Shown here one piece after another: positions 32,844 through 41,961 of a DNA stretch of 53,915 nt. The position numbers and the translations under genes were made by a program. Below the pieces are notes generated by a model that was not told the DNA's origin, made no database searches, and saw nothing but the letters and a program-made list of their open reading frames with translations. Source of the stretch: CAYVOV01 sp964453525 (GTDB lineage: Bacteria; Chloroflexota; Dehalococcoidia; Dehalococcoidales; UBA2162). The stretch covers positions 1-53,915 of the forward strand of contig CAYVOV010000025.1 of the NCBI GenBank assembly GCA_964453525.1. The letters run 5' to 3'. The first letter of the stretch is position 1. Each line of letters starts with the position of its first letter.

Positions 32844-34292
32844 TTGGAGACTACTGAGAGGCAGGCAGGCTTGCACGAGTCTTGCGGAGTCGTCGGTGTT
32901 TACGCTCCTAGCGAAGATGTAGCCCGTATTACCTTCTTCGCCTTATTTGCCCTTCAGCATCGCGGCCAGGAAAGCGCCGGTATTACTACCACCGATGGGG
33001 AAAAGCTCCAGATTTATGCCGATATGGGACTCGTTTCCCAGGTCTTCGATGAAGATTCGCTGAGCCAGCTGGGCGGCAATATTGCCATCGGCCATAACCG
33101 CTATTCAACGCGCGGGTCCAGCCGCATTATGAACTGTCAGCCGCTGGTAGTCGGTGAAGAACCAGACGTTCTGGCAATTGCCCACAACGGGAATATCGTT
33201 AATGCTGAAAACCTCCATAAAAGTCTTTCCGACCACGGTTACACATTTCATAGTTCCACAGATAGCGAAGTTATCGCCAATTTAATCCATTCCTCGCCAG
33301 GGGCCGACTGGGTGGACAAGATAAGATATGCCATGCACCGGCTTCAGGGAGCCTATTCGCTGACCCTGCTGACAAAGGACCGCCTGTTTGGTGTCCGCGA
33401 CCCCTTCGGCGTGCGGCCATTATGCCTGGGGGATCTTAACGGCGGATGGGTGCTGGCTTCAGAAACCTGCGCTCTCGACCATATCGGAGCCGATTTTGTC
33501 CGTGAGATTGAACCCGGTGAAATAATCACCATTGATAAAAACGGCATTCAGAGTTTCCGCGAGGACTCGGAAAAGAAAGCCCTTTGCATCTTCGAATACA
33601 TTTACTTCGCCCGTCCTGATAGTACAATTGGCGGGCGGCTGCTTTATCCGGCACGTCAGGCAATGGGAGCCGGACTGGCTGACGAGTATCCGGTGGATGC
33701 CGATATCGTTATGGGAGTACCGGACTCGGCAACGGCTGCCGGAGTCGGCTATTCTCACCGGTCAGGAATACCTCTTGCCGAAGGGCTGATGAAGAACCGC
33801 TACGTCGGACGCACTTTCATCAATCCTGACCAGAGAATCAGGGACCTTGGCGTCAAGCTGAAGTTCAACCCTCTATCCGAAGTACTGGATAACCAGAAGG
33901 TGGTGGTGGTGGATGACAGCATTGTCCGTGGGACAACCACGCCACAGGTAATAAAGCTGCTCAGAAAAGCAGGGGCTAAAGAGGTGCATATACGAATCTG
34001 CGCACCGCCAATCCGCTATCCCTGTTTCTTTGGCGTTGATATGGCTACCCGCTGGGAGCTGATTGCCGCCAAAAAAACAATCCCCGCCATCAGAGACTTC
34101 ATCGGCGCCGATACACTGGGATATCTGAGTATTAACGGATTGATTAAGGCGGTAGGTCTGCCGAAGGATATGTTCTGTATGGCTTGCTTCACCGGCGATT
34201 ACCCGATACCGGTCCAGATTGAGATGGACAAACTGGCTCTTGAAAGTGTACCTCTGGACGATAAAGCTATGTACAACATAAGATACCGATAG
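32844..34292 (+). CDS. purF: Amidophosphoribosyltransferase
   Basis: 482 residues. It catalyses the first step of purine synthesis (PRPP + Gln to phosphoribosylamine). A short propeptide precedes the N-terminal nucleophile Cys (HESCGVVGVY, Cys14). The glutaminase domain has LQHRGQESAGI and GHNRYSTRG; the transferase domain has the PRPP loop VVVDDSIVRGTT. Cysteines in ALCIFEYIYFARPDS, RICAPPIRYPC and FCMACFTGDYP match the Fe-S form seen in Bacillus. The start is TTG with GGGGAAGG upstream. No other purine gene is adjacent. Confidence 0.97.
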   Translation: METTERQAGLHESCGVVGVYAPSEDVARITFFALFALQHRGQESAGITTTDGEKLQIYADMGLVSQVFDEDSLSQLGGNIAIGHNRYSTRGSSRIMNCQPLVVGEEPDVLAIAHNGNIVNAENLHKSLSDHGYTFHSSTDSEVIANLIHSSPGADWVDKIRYAMHRLQGAYSLTLLTKDRLFGVRDPFGVRPLCLGDLNGGWVLASETCALDHIGADFVREIEPGEIITIDKNGIQSFREDSEKKALCIFEYIYFARPDSTIGGRLLYPARQAMGAGLADEYPVDADIVMGVPDSATAAGVGYSHRSGIPLAEGLMKNRYVGRTFINPDQRIRDLGVKLKFNPLSEVLDNQKVVVVDDSIVRGTTTPQVIKLLRKAGAKEVHIRICAPPIRYPCFFGVDMATRWELIAAKKTIPAIRDFIGADTLGYLSINGLIKAVGLPKDMFCMACFTGDYPIPVQIEMDKLALESVPLDDKAMYNIRYR

Positions 34293-34326
34293 GTTACCCC
34301 CTAACCTCCGTAACATCTCGGTTATC

Positions 34327-34356
34327 TTGACATAACTCGACTGTTCAAAGTAAACT
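34327..34356 (+). promoter_or_regulatory. Promoter for the acyl-CoA synthetase-like gene
   Basis: TTGACA (34327-34332), 18 bp, TAAACT (34351-34356). Confidence 0.6.
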
Positions 34357-34444
34357 TATTTAAGAATAGGACTATGGCTGGAAAGGGCAGGGGCAGGTGG
34401 CTCACTGTCCTTCATTATTATTAATAACGCCCGGAGTATGGTAA

Positions 34445-35839
34445 ATGGATTTGGATTTTTCCAAACTGGACAGGGCTTTTAATCCGAAGTGCCTGGTGAT
34501 AATAGGGGACAGGCCGAACGGGCTGTGGTTCCGTATGCTGGGCAATTTCAAAGGAAAGGCTTATTCCGTCCAGGTGAACCCGGAGACGGCAAAGGAAATT
34601 GAGGAAGCCGGAATAAAAAATTATACAAGCCTGCTTGATATTCCGGAGCCGGTGGACCTGGTGATTGTTTCGACCCCGAGGGGCGCCGCGCTTGATATCT
34701 TGGAGGACTGCATTCGCAAGGACGTGGGGGCAGCCCATTTCTTTACCGCCGGTTTCTCCGAGACGGACTCCAAGGAGTGGTCGGAGGTGGAGCGTAAAAT
34801 AGCCGAGAGGGCTAAGCAGGCGAGCCTGCACCTCGTCGGTCCCAACTGCATGGGCATCTATAATCCCGCCACCGGAATAGGGCAGAATATCTGGAAATAT
34901 ACCGGTTCCCTGTCACCTGTAGCCATGATATCGCAGAGCGGCACCAATGCCACTACCTTCGGCCAACTGGCAAATATTCAGGGACTTGACATAAATAAGT
35001 CGGTTAGTTATGGCAACGGAATAGTGCTCGATTCGCCGGACTACCTGGAGTACTTCGGCCAGGATAAAGAAATTGAAGTAATCGCCATGTATCTGGAGGG
35101 AGTGAAGGACGGCAGGAGGTTCATGAGGGTACTGAAGGAGGTGTCAGCCCGGAAACCGGTGGTGATATGGAAAGGGGGAAGGACCAGTGAAGGGGAACGG
35201 GCGATAGCTTCTCACACCGGCTCTCTTGCCATCTCACAGACGGTATGGGAAACGGCGCTGAAGCAGTGCGGGGCGGTACAGGTGGGCAACATCGAGGAAC
35301 TGATAGATACCATCAAGGCTCTCCTCTATCTGCCGCCGGTTTGCGGTGACAGGGTAGGCATTGCCGGAGGTTCGGGAGGGCAGTCGGTGGCAATAGCCGA
35401 TGCCTTCGGCGATGTGGGACTGAAACTACCGCGGCTGACAAAGGAGTCCTATGATGAACTGGATAAATTCTTCAATCTTGTCGGTGCCGGCTATCCGAAT
35501 CCTATCGATACCGGCGGCGCCAACCGCCGGCAGTTAAAACATATCATGGAAATCCTGGAGAAAGACCCGAATATAGATAACCTGGTGCTGCAGTCCGGCG
35601 GCCGCTGGTTTACCTGGGACACGACCAGTGAAGACTTCGATATCCTGGCCGGTATTAAAGAGCGCTCCCGGAAGCCGGTGATGGCAGTCTACCCGTTCTC
35701 AACGCCGGAAGATATGAAGCGGGTAATGAAGGATACCAGGGAGTTCCAGAAAAGAGGCATCCCGGCATTTCCTTCCTTCGAGAGGGGAGCCCGCGCCCTC
35801 AAAAACGCCCTCGACTACTACAGGATGCACGAGGGGTAG
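34445..35839 (+). CDS. NDP-forming acyl-CoA synthetase-like protein, alpha-type
   Basis: 464 residues. CoA-binding Rossmann domain (PKCLVIIGDRPNG, VIVSTPRGAALDIL), HLVGPNCMGIYNP, then two succinyl-CoA-ligase-like flavodoxin folds: AMISQSGTNATTFG, SYGNGIVLDSPDYLEYFG, and the phospho-His loop ASHTGSLA. These are the parts of the alpha subunit of ADP-forming acetyl-CoA synthetase. The ATP-grasp beta subunit is not encoded next to it, so a partner elsewhere or another role is needed. It could make ATP from an acyl-CoA, fitting a fermentative or acetogenic metabolism. Confidence 0.87.
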   Translation: MDLDFSKLDRAFNPKCLVIIGDRPNGLWFRMLGNFKGKAYSVQVNPETAKEIEEAGIKNYTSLLDIPEPVDLVIVSTPRGAALDILEDCIRKDVGAAHFFTAGFSETDSKEWSEVERKIAERAKQASLHLVGPNCMGIYNPATGIGQNIWKYTGSLSPVAMISQSGTNATTFGQLANIQGLDINKSVSYGNGIVLDSPDYLEYFGQDKEIEVIAMYLEGVKDGRRFMRVLKEVSARKPVVIWKGGRTSEGERAIASHTGSLAISQTVWETALKQCGAVQVGNIEELIDTIKALLYLPPVCGDRVGIAGGSGGQSVAIADAFGDVGLKLPRLTKESYDELDKFFNLVGAGYPNPIDTGGANRRQLKHIMEILEKDPNIDNLVLQSGGRWFTWDTTSEDFDILAGIKERSRKPVMAVYPFSTPEDMKRVMKDTREFQKRGIPAFPSFERGARALKNALDYYRMHEG

Positions 35840-35909
35840 GTTCTAATAACTCTATTGGTTCGTATTAATGTGATATCAGTCACTAACTAGCCTTCACAAA
35901 CATGAATTA

Positions 35910-35938
35910 TTGACAAAATCATTTATGAGCATCATAAT
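35910..35938 (+). promoter_or_regulatory. Promoter of the retron
   Basis: TTGACA (35910-35915), 17 bp, CATAAT (35933-35938). The predicted start falls at about 35944-35946, exactly where the first inverted repeat of the ncRNA begins. Confidence 0.75.
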
Positions 35939-35943
35939 GTTTA

Positions 35944-36080
35944 AGCGGTACTTGCGAAATATGTCTGTTAGCCGTCGTTGATCCAGCGACGACCTTTAGA
36001 ACATTTCGCTTCATGCTCAGCCTTATCTGCTACTGTCATGTCTGATGCAGTAGGGTAGATTCATGATCGCAAGTACCGCT
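35944..36080 (+). ncRNA. Retron msr-msd non-coding RNA (candidate)
   Basis: A perfect 14-bp inverted repeat, AGCGGTACTTGCGA (35944-35957) and TCGCAAGTACCGCT (36067-36080), forms the a1/a2 stem. Next comes the TTAGC expected around the branching guanosine (G candidate 35971), then an msr hairpin (GTCGTTG 35974-35980 with CGACGAC 35987-35993). An msd stem follows (ATCT-CTACTG 36025-36035 with CAGTAG-AGAT 36048-36060, small bulge). The RT start codon is 8 nt downstream. Order, spacing and direction match known retrons. The exact DNA/RNA boundary cannot be set from sequence alone. Confidence 0.85.
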
Positions 36081-36088
36081 CAATATTT

Positions 36089-37879
36089 ATGAATGAAATA
36101 CAAGGCGCAAATCTCAGTTTAATAGGAAATCCGAAGGACTGGGCTGAGCAATTTTTCAGCCTAAATGACGCTAGAGATGTCGCAAAACTCTTAAATGTAG
36201 ATTATGACCTACTAGTATATTATCTTTATAAAATCCCAGATGAACATAGATATAATACCTTTGAGATAAAGAGACGTAGGGTTGATTCTCCAAATCGCAC
36301 AATATGCGCACCAGCAAAATCCCTTAAGATCATTCAATCAAAACTTGCTCAAGTTTTAACGTCTGTATATTACCCAAAGGTAGCAGTGCATGGATTCCGT
36401 AAGGGTAAAAGTATATTAACAAACGCCGAAAAACATATCAATCAAAAATTCGTCCTTAACATTGACCTAGTGGACTTCTTTCCTTCGATAAATTTCGGTA
36501 GGGTTAGAGGTATGTTTATGGCGACCCCTTACAACTTAAATGAAAAAGTTTCGACAGTCCTAGCACAGATTTGTTGTTTTAATAATGAACTCCCTCAAGG
36601 CGCACCTACATCTCCAATAATCTCAAACATGATCTGTGCGAAACTCGACAGTCAATTAAAACTACTTGCTCAGCGCTCTAGATGCAACTACACAAGATAT
36701 GCTGACGACCTTACCTTTTCAACCTCTGCCCCCAAATTTCCTGCGCAACTTGCATCAATAATCACTGAAGAAAAAGGAAATCGTCTTCAAATTGGTGAGC
36801 AACTGAGAATCGTTATTGAAAATAACGGTTTTTCCATCAATCATGAAAAAGTAAGATTACAGACCAAGACTCACCGACAAGAAGTGACAGGATTGGTCAC
36901 CAATCAGTTTCCTAATATAAGGCGACATTACATTAGACAAGTTCGTTCTATGTTGCATGCTTGGGAAAAATATGGACTAGAAAAAGCTGAGCAAGAGTAT
37001 TTTCAGAAGTATCGAAGACAGGAACGAAGTCCCTACAAAGATGAACCTAAGTATAGGAACTTATCATTCAGAGATATTCTGTTAGGAAAGATAAGTTTTA
37101 TCGGTTCAATAAGGGGCAAAGACGATTTTATTTATATCAAACTATTAAGTAAAATAATCAGCTTATCGCCAGATTTAATAGGTCAAAAAACTAAAATTGC
37201 CAAGTCTCTTGAAGCAGAAGATATACCTGATTTAATGGTGACTACAGAAGGACAGACGGATTGGATGCATATGAAAGCTGCTTTACTAGCTCTTAATGTT
37301 TCTGGCAAATACAGCAAACTAACTATCCAATTCGATGAGTATAATTATGAAATGGGGGATACAAAGCTCTGCCAAAAATGTGAAACACTGTCTACTATTC
37401 CCTTAACTGGAAATACCAAATACGTATTCATTTTTGATAGAGATAATCTGCAAATGGTAAACAAGGTAAATGATGGTAGAAATGCGAAAAAATGGTCTGA
37501 TAGGGTATTCTCATTCTCCATTCCGGTACCTAAACACAGAACGAAAACTCCAGAAATATCAATTGAATTCATGTATAGAGATGACGAAATCACGAGAGAA
37601 GATAAAGAAGGAAAAAGATTATTTATTAATCATGAGTTCAACAATATAAGTCAGCGCCATAAAACGCTAAACTTTTTCTGCAAAGATCAGAATAAATTTA
37701 AAAATGACCGTATATGTATCATCGATAGTCTTGTATATGATGATTACAACAAACCCGTAGCATTATCTAAGAAAAAATTCGCTCAATATGTGTTACAAAG
37801 CGAACCGAATTATGATGACTTTGATTTTACAAGTTTTACCGAGATATTTGACAAATTAGAAAGGATTCAACACCTTTAG
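36089..37879 (+). CDS. Retron reverse transcriptase fused to a TOPRIM domain
   Basis: 596 residues. Reverse transcriptase core about 55-345: IDLVDFFPS (Asp126, Asp129), LPQGAPTSP (168-176), catalytic YADD (204-207). Two retron-specific marks are present: NAxxH as NAEKH (112-116) and VTG (266-268). After about 380 a TOPRIM-like domain follows: VTTEGQTDW (Glu387) and FIFDRDN (Asp450, Asp452), then a Lys-rich tail. RT-TOPRIM fusions are known from Ec67-type retrons (type I-C in the published scheme as I recall), which act as anti-phage systems. The gene is clearly more AT-rich than its neighbours. No ribosome binding site is seen. It overlaps the GNAT gene tail to tail by 4 bp. Confidence 0.93.
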   Translation: MNEIQGANLSLIGNPKDWAEQFFSLNDARDVAKLLNVDYDLLVYYLYKIPDEHRYNTFEIKRRRVDSPNRTICAPAKSLKIIQSKLAQVLTSVYYPKVAVHGFRKGKSILTNAEKHINQKFVLNIDLVDFFPSINFGRVRGMFMATPYNLNEKVSTVLAQICCFNNELPQGAPTSPIISNMICAKLDSQLKLLAQRSRCNYTRYADDLTFSTSAPKFPAQLASIITEEKGNRLQIGEQLRIVIENNGFSINHEKVRLQTKTHRQEVTGLVTNQFPNIRRHYIRQVRSMLHAWEKYGLEKAEQEYFQKYRRQERSPYKDEPKYRNLSFRDILLGKISFIGSIRGKDDFIYIKLLSKIISLSPDLIGQKTKIAKSLEAEDIPDLMVTTEGQTDWMHMKAALLALNVSGKYSKLTIQFDEYNYEMGDTKLCQKCETLSTIPLTGNTKYVFIFDRDNLQMVNKVNDGRNAKKWSDRVFSFSIPVPKHRTKTPEISIEFMYRDDEITREDKEGKRLFINHEFNNISQRHKTLNFFCKDQNKFKNDRICIIDSLVYDDYNKPVALSKKKFAQYVLQSEPNYDDFDFTSFTEIFDKLERIQHL

Positions 37880-38406
37880 ATTTTACACTGTTTCCTCTCC
37901 TCCCACTGTTTGCGGAAGATTTCCATCACTATGAATCTGAAGCCGCTTCTTTCAAGTTTGCCGCAGGGAGTGAAACCGCACTTTTCAAAGCATTTCTGCG
38001 CCCTTGTGTTCCACTCCAGGGTTTTGAGGTGAATGCGGCTGAGTTTCGTCTCGCGGAAAATATGGTCGACCAGGGTATTGACAACATCGGTGCCGTAGCC
38101 TTTATCCCAGTAATCGCGGTCGCCAATCATTATTCCCAGTTCGGTCTCGCCGGTGAACTTATCTATATTGTAGTAGGAGCAGTTGCCGATGTGCTTGCAG
38201 TCCAGAGTATCCACGGCAAACTGGCAGCTATGCCGGTGGGGACGGCGGAGATCCTCGGTGTAGTCTTCCAGGTATTCGGAATAGGGAACAGCTATCACCG
38301 GGGCGGCATCTAGCCGGGCAAGCTCATGGTCGGTTTCCCAGGAATAATCGTCCCAGGCATCCTCCATGCTCTTTTCCCGCAGTATTATCCTGTTGTTAAT
38401 AATCAT
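37876..38406 (-). CDS. GNAT family N-acetyltransferase, RimJ/RimL-like
   Basis: 176 residues. GNAT fold with TGETELGIMIGDRDYWDKGYGTDVVNTLVDHIF covering strand 4 and the acetyl-CoA loop, then LKTLEWNTRAQKCFEKCGF. Related enzymes acetylate N-terminal amines of proteins or small molecules. Last gene of the PAC2-HEAT-GNAT run, 18 bp after the HEAT gene. Its end touches the retron RT, so the retron sits right at its 3' edge. Confidence 0.88.
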   Translation of the reverse strand: MIINNRIILREKSMEDAWDDYSWETDHELARLDAAPVIAVPYSEYLEDYTEDLRRPHRHSCQFAVDTLDCKHIGNCSYYNIDKFTGETELGIMIGDRDYWDKGYGTDVVNTLVDHIFRETKLSRIHLKTLEWNTRAQKCFEKCGFTPCGKLERSGFRFIVMEIFRKQWEERKQCKI

Positions 38407-38424
38407 AAGCTTCCTTAAACCTCT

Positions 38425-39348
38425 TCATAACCGGAAGGAAAGCGGGTCATCGTTTGCCTCAACCATGTTCAATGCCTGCTCGGCAGCCTGGCGGACCGCC
38501 TCGTTGTTACTCTCAAGGCACTGTCTGAGGCAGCCTGTTGCCCGGACGCTGCCTATCTTGCCAAGCGCCTGGATAGCCGCCATCCGGACATCCACGTCCG
38601 AATCATCCACAGTAGTTATCAGGTAAGGGACAGCTTCCTCCTCATCAAGCTCACCGCAGGCGCCGGCCGCTTCAAAACGCAGCTCGGCATCAGCGCTGGA
38701 TAGCTCACTGAGCAAAACCGGCAGCCAGACGGGGTCGCAGCTTTTCCCCATTGCGTAGATGGAGCTTACTTTAAGAGCGGGAATTCCACTCTTGTAGGCA
38801 TTGCCGATGGCTTCTCTGACCTCGGGAAGGCTTGCCGGGGCGGCTGCTTCCAGGGCGCGGCAGATGACCTCCACCGGTTTCTTTTTATCGCCGATAGCCG
38901 CCAGCAGGGCCTGGTGCACCTTTGAAATGTGGGAGTCGCGCAGTTTATCGTGCTCCGCCAGCATGGCATACTTGCCCAGAGCAACGGCCGCCGCTGCCTG
39001 GACTCTTTCCGAGCTATCCTGCTCCAGTAAACTTATCAGGGGGTCAATCAGTGAAGCTTCCTCGTTTTCCCAGAGACCCTCAATCGCTTTAGCTCGCACC
39101 TCGTCATCACCGTCCTTCAGGCAGGACTTGAAGATGGCGTCGAAGTTTAGCTCGAGGTTATCCTCGGCAAGCTCAACCAGCCGGTCCATAATCTGCCGCC
39201 GCCGCTCCGTTCCGATTGCCGGCCACGAGCTTTCAAAGGAGTTCATCTCTTCGAGACTCAGGTTCGAAAGCTCAATCAGTTCCGAATTGAGCAACGGGCT
39301 ATCTTCTCTGGCTAACCCGGTAATTATTTTTTCAACTGGTATAGGCAT
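38425..39348 (-). CDS. HEAT-repeat protein
   Basis: 307 residues, all-helical, with about five to six HEAT/PBS-lyase-type repeats (EVRAKAIEGLWEN, ERVQAAAAVALGKY, ELRFEAAGACGELDEEEAVPYLI, DVRMAAIQALGKIGS, AVRQAAEQALNM). These usually act as protein-binding scaffolds. 16 bp downstream of the PAC2 gene, probably in one operon. Confidence 0.88.
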   Translation of the reverse strand: MPIPVEKIITGLAREDSPLLNSELIELSNLSLEEMNSFESSWPAIGTERRRQIMDRLVELAEDNLELNFDAIFKSCLKDGDDEVRAKAIEGLWENEEASLIDPLISLLEQDSSERVQAAAAVALGKYAMLAEHDKLRDSHISKVHQALLAAIGDKKKPVEVICRALEAAAPASLPEVREAIGNAYKSGIPALKVSSIYAMGKSCDPVWLPVLLSELSSADAELRFEAAGACGELDEEEAVPYLITTVDDSDVDVRMAAIQALGKIGSVRATGCLRQCLESNNEAVRQAAEQALNMVEANDDPLSFRL

Positions 39349-39364
39349 AACAGCTTTCCCGTTC

Positions 39365-40156
39365 TTATTCCTCTTCTTCCTCCTCTTCCCCGTATTCCCA
39401 GATAGGTTCGGTAAAGAGGTCTATATATTCTCCCATAGCCTGGGCAGCCATCCGCTTCATTCTCTCTCTGGTCTCGTTAGCCTGCTGCGAAAGGTCGTAC
39501 GTGTCAATCTTTATGCCCAGCATCTGTGGCAGCACGGTAAATATTGCCAGGGCGGCCATCGGATTCTGTATCCTGGTGGCATACGAGGGCACCTCGCCGA
39601 GCAGACAGATTCCCTCGACATTCCGCTCCCTGGCTACTCCGAGGAGCAGGCCGTTCAACCCCGATATCTGGAGATTACCTCTCTGTATCAAATCATGCTC
39701 TTCCAGTTCATCGGTAAGCTCCGGGACAGTGGCTACTCCCCACACTTTTGGCTGTTCGGTATGGTGAATACGGGTGATAGCCGCGGCGCAGGTATATATC
39801 CTCTGCACCTGAAACTTCAGCGCGACGTCGACAACGCAGTTAGCCAGTCCGTAAGCGTTGGAAGCCGGCTGGTCATCGCCAATAAAGAGAATAATATCGC
39901 TACCACCTTCGGTGTTTTTCCAGTAGTAAAACCTGCTGTGTGGAAACTGCGGCGCCTCAACAACATTATCCCTCACCGCCACTCCGATTGGGTCGAAGAA
40001 CCGGGACGCCTCAATTTCTCCCAGTCTCTTGAAGTCGAGTTTCTTTTCCAGGTAGCTGGCGACAAGCATTGAGACGTTACCGATGCCAGGCCAGGCAGCT
40101 ACCAGGTTCGGCGATTTCAGTTTCGGACGGGCATAAAGCTTTACCGCACTGTTCAT
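39365..40156 (-). CDS. PAC2 family protein
   Basis: 263 residues. PAC2 pattern: NLVAAWPGIGNVSMLVASYL, FIGDDQPAS, YTCAAAITRIHH, GLNGLLLGVARERNVEGICLLGEVPSYA and a central AALAIFTVLPQMLG. Homologues include archaeal and eukaryotic proteasome-assembly chaperones; the bacterial role is undefined. Ends with an acidic tail (YGEEEEEEE). First gene of a three-gene minus-strand run. Confidence 0.87.
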   Translation of the reverse strand: MNSAVKLYARPKLKSPNLVAAWPGIGNVSMLVASYLEKKLDFKRLGEIEASRFFDPIGVAVRDNVVEAPQFPHSRFYYWKNTEGGSDIILFIGDDQPASNAYGLANCVVDVALKFQVQRIYTCAAAITRIHHTEQPKVWGVATVPELTDELEEHDLIQRGNLQISGLNGLLLGVARERNVEGICLLGEVPSYATRIQNPMAALAIFTVLPQMLGIKIDTYDLSQQANETRERMKRMAAQAMGEYIDLFTEPIWEYGEEEEEEE

Positions 40157-40248
40157 TTCATTTTTCCTTATTTTTATCTGAGTTCATCAGTTGTCATTGC
40201 TAGTATTATTGTCTGTCATTACGAGCTTCTATTCTTTTTATTAACAGT

Positions 40249-40335
40249 GTCATTGCGAGCCCGCCTCTGGCGGGCGTGGCAATCTCTATTAATGATTTTT
40301 ATAGATTGCCACGTCGCTATGCTCCTCGCAATGAC
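40249..40335. repeat. MITE-like palindromic element, copy 3
   Basis: GTCATTGCGAG ... CTCGCAATGAC ends, inner arms CGTGGCAATCT/AGATTGCCACG (perfect), and an internal GCCCGCC..GGCGGGC hairpin. A partial extra end (GTCATTACGAG) lies at 40215. Confidence 0.9.
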
Positions 40336-40662
40336 GATGTTGATATATTCTTATTATATAATGTAACCCTATCCCCTGTATCCCCTTCCCCTTCGATAAA
40401 GGGGATAGGGTTTTTCTGGAGAGGGGCTTCGCCCCTCTCAACTCCCCTTTTTCTTACTTTACCTTATTAATAGTCTTTATTGTTATACTTCTCCCTTTTG
40501 TAAAGGGAGATCGAGAGGGATTTATAGAATCCCCCCTTAATCTCCCCGCCTGCCATAGTTCCGAGGAACGGCGGGCAGGCCTTTTGCAGAGGGCGAATGC
40601 CCATCGCCGTAGTGACACCTTAAAATACCTTTTTACTTTCCCTCACAGAGTCACTCTCGCTG
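40336..40662. repeat. Cluster of G/C-rich palindromes in an intergenic region
   Basis: Successive inverted repeats: CCCTATCCCC with GGGGATAGGG (about 40367-40410), GAGAGGGGC/GCCCCTCTC (about 40421-40441), CTCCCTTTT/AAAGGGAG (about 40491-40510) and GCCTGCC..GGCAGGC (about 40548-40580). Likely terminators and degenerate repeat copies between the PAC2 and pmbA genes. No gene. Confidence 0.6.
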
Positions 40663-41961
40663 TTACTTACTCGCCACGGATACAGCCGGGAGGTATAGGG
40701 GCGGGGTGTTGAGGAAGCCTCCCACCCACTTGGTTTCGCTGCCGATGGCGGCAATGTCTTTAAGGAGTCGGTAGATGTTTCCGGATACCATGGTATCTTT
40801 GACCCTGCCTACTATTTTACCATTTTCTATCTTATAACCTAAGAGGACATTGCCGCTGAAATCGCCGCCGAGGATATTTCCCTGGCTGGCGCCCATTAGC
40901 TGCTCGACAATCAGGCCTTCTTTGATATCAGCAACCATTTCATCAAAAGTGGTATCGCCCGGGGCAATAATGAAGGCGCTCGCTGAAGGTGACGGCAGAC
41001 CGCCACCACGGCGTCCGTTACCGGTGCTGACAGTGCCGGCCAGTCCGGCGGTCTGAAGGTCATAGAGAAAACTCTTTACCACGCCCTGCTCGATTAGAGG
41101 GGTCTGCTGACCGGGCACACCTTCGTCATCACAGGGTCGGCTGGTGGGGCGAAAAGCAGCCAGAGAGTCGTCCACAAGGTTGAATTTATCGCTGAATACT
41201 CGCTGCCCGATTTTGTTTCCAATCGGCGAAGCTCCCTCATAGACCGTCTTGCCGTTAAAAGCAGCCATCAGTGGCATTGCCAGGGCGCTGGCAACACCAT
41301 GAGCGGTGAAAATAACCGGCAATGAACCTGTCCTTATGGAAGCCCGGTCCTTCGCCCATTCAAGTTGATTAATGACCTCCTGAATGACATCGTCCGCATC
41401 CAGCAGCGGATTACAGGAGCTCCTGCCGTCCCCGACAAAAAGCATATCGGTATCGCGGATTAACTGCCCTTCAATACCCAGGCTGAAAGTGCTTTTCCTG
41501 TATTCAGCCTGTCCGCCGCGGGAATTCAAAATCCGCACCGATACCGTTCCCTTGCTCACTCCCCCCTCACAGATAAGCTCCGGCGTATCACCTCTTACCG
41601 CGGTGATAAGGTCTTCACCGAGCCGGGTCATCTCCTCAGTGGACACAGTCTCTACGGCGGAATCGAAGATTTCAACTTCAGGAAATGAATTAAGAGCAGG
41701 AAATTCGAACTTCGCCTCCGTACCGAACTGCGCCGTCTCCACTGCCATATCAACAAGGTTCCGACTGTCCTCCATACCGGTAGCCGTTGCGTAGCCAATC
41801 CTGCCGTCTTTAATGATGCGCAGGGCGATGTTTGTGCTCTGCCGGCTACGGATGTGTTTCAGGCGGTTCGTCTCGAACTGAACGGAGGTCTCTTCGGAAG
41901 TAACGGCGAATACTTCGGCTTCTCCGGCAACTTCCCTGGCTTTTTTAAGGACATCTTCCAT
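40663..41961 (-). CDS. pmbA: PmbA/TldE subunit of the TldD-PmbA metalloprotease complex
   Basis: 432 residues of the PmbA branch: N-terminal strand/helix domain (EETSVQFETNRLKHIRSRQSTNIALRII), GYATATGMEDSRNLVDMAVETAQFG, FTAHGVASALAMPLMAAFNGK and the end GNILGGDFSGNVLLGYKIENGKIVGRVKDTMVSGNIY. It lacks the HExxxH found in TldD and acts as the non-catalytic partner of the heterodimer. The ATG abuts the last base of the tldD stop, so the two are translated together. Confidence 0.93.
   Translation of the reverse strand: MEDVLKKAREVAGEAEVFAVTSEETSVQFETNRLKHIRSRQSTNIALRIIKDGRIGYATATGMEDSRNLVDMAVETAQFGTEAKFEFPALNSFPEVEIFDSAVETVSTEEMTRLGEDLITAVRGDTPELICEGGVSKGTVSVRILNSRGGQAEYRKSTFSLGIEGQLIRDTDMLFVGDGRSSCNPLLDADDVIQEVINQLEWAKDRASIRTGSLPVIFTAHGVASALAMPLMAAFNGKTVYEGASPIGNKIGQRVFSDKFNLVDDSLAAFRPTSRPCDDEGVPGQQTPLIEQGVVKSFLYDLQTAGLAGTVSTGNGRRGGGLPSPSASAFIIAPGDTTFDEMVADIKEGLIVEQLMGASQGNILGGDFSGNVLLGYKIENGKIVGRVKDTMVSGNIYRLLKDIAAIGSETKWVGGFLNTPPLYLPAVSVASK

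Noticed and set aside
38801..40072. 423-codon plus-strand frame
   Set aside because: Antisense to the HEAT and PAC2 genes, both of which have recognisable motifs in the minus-strand frame.
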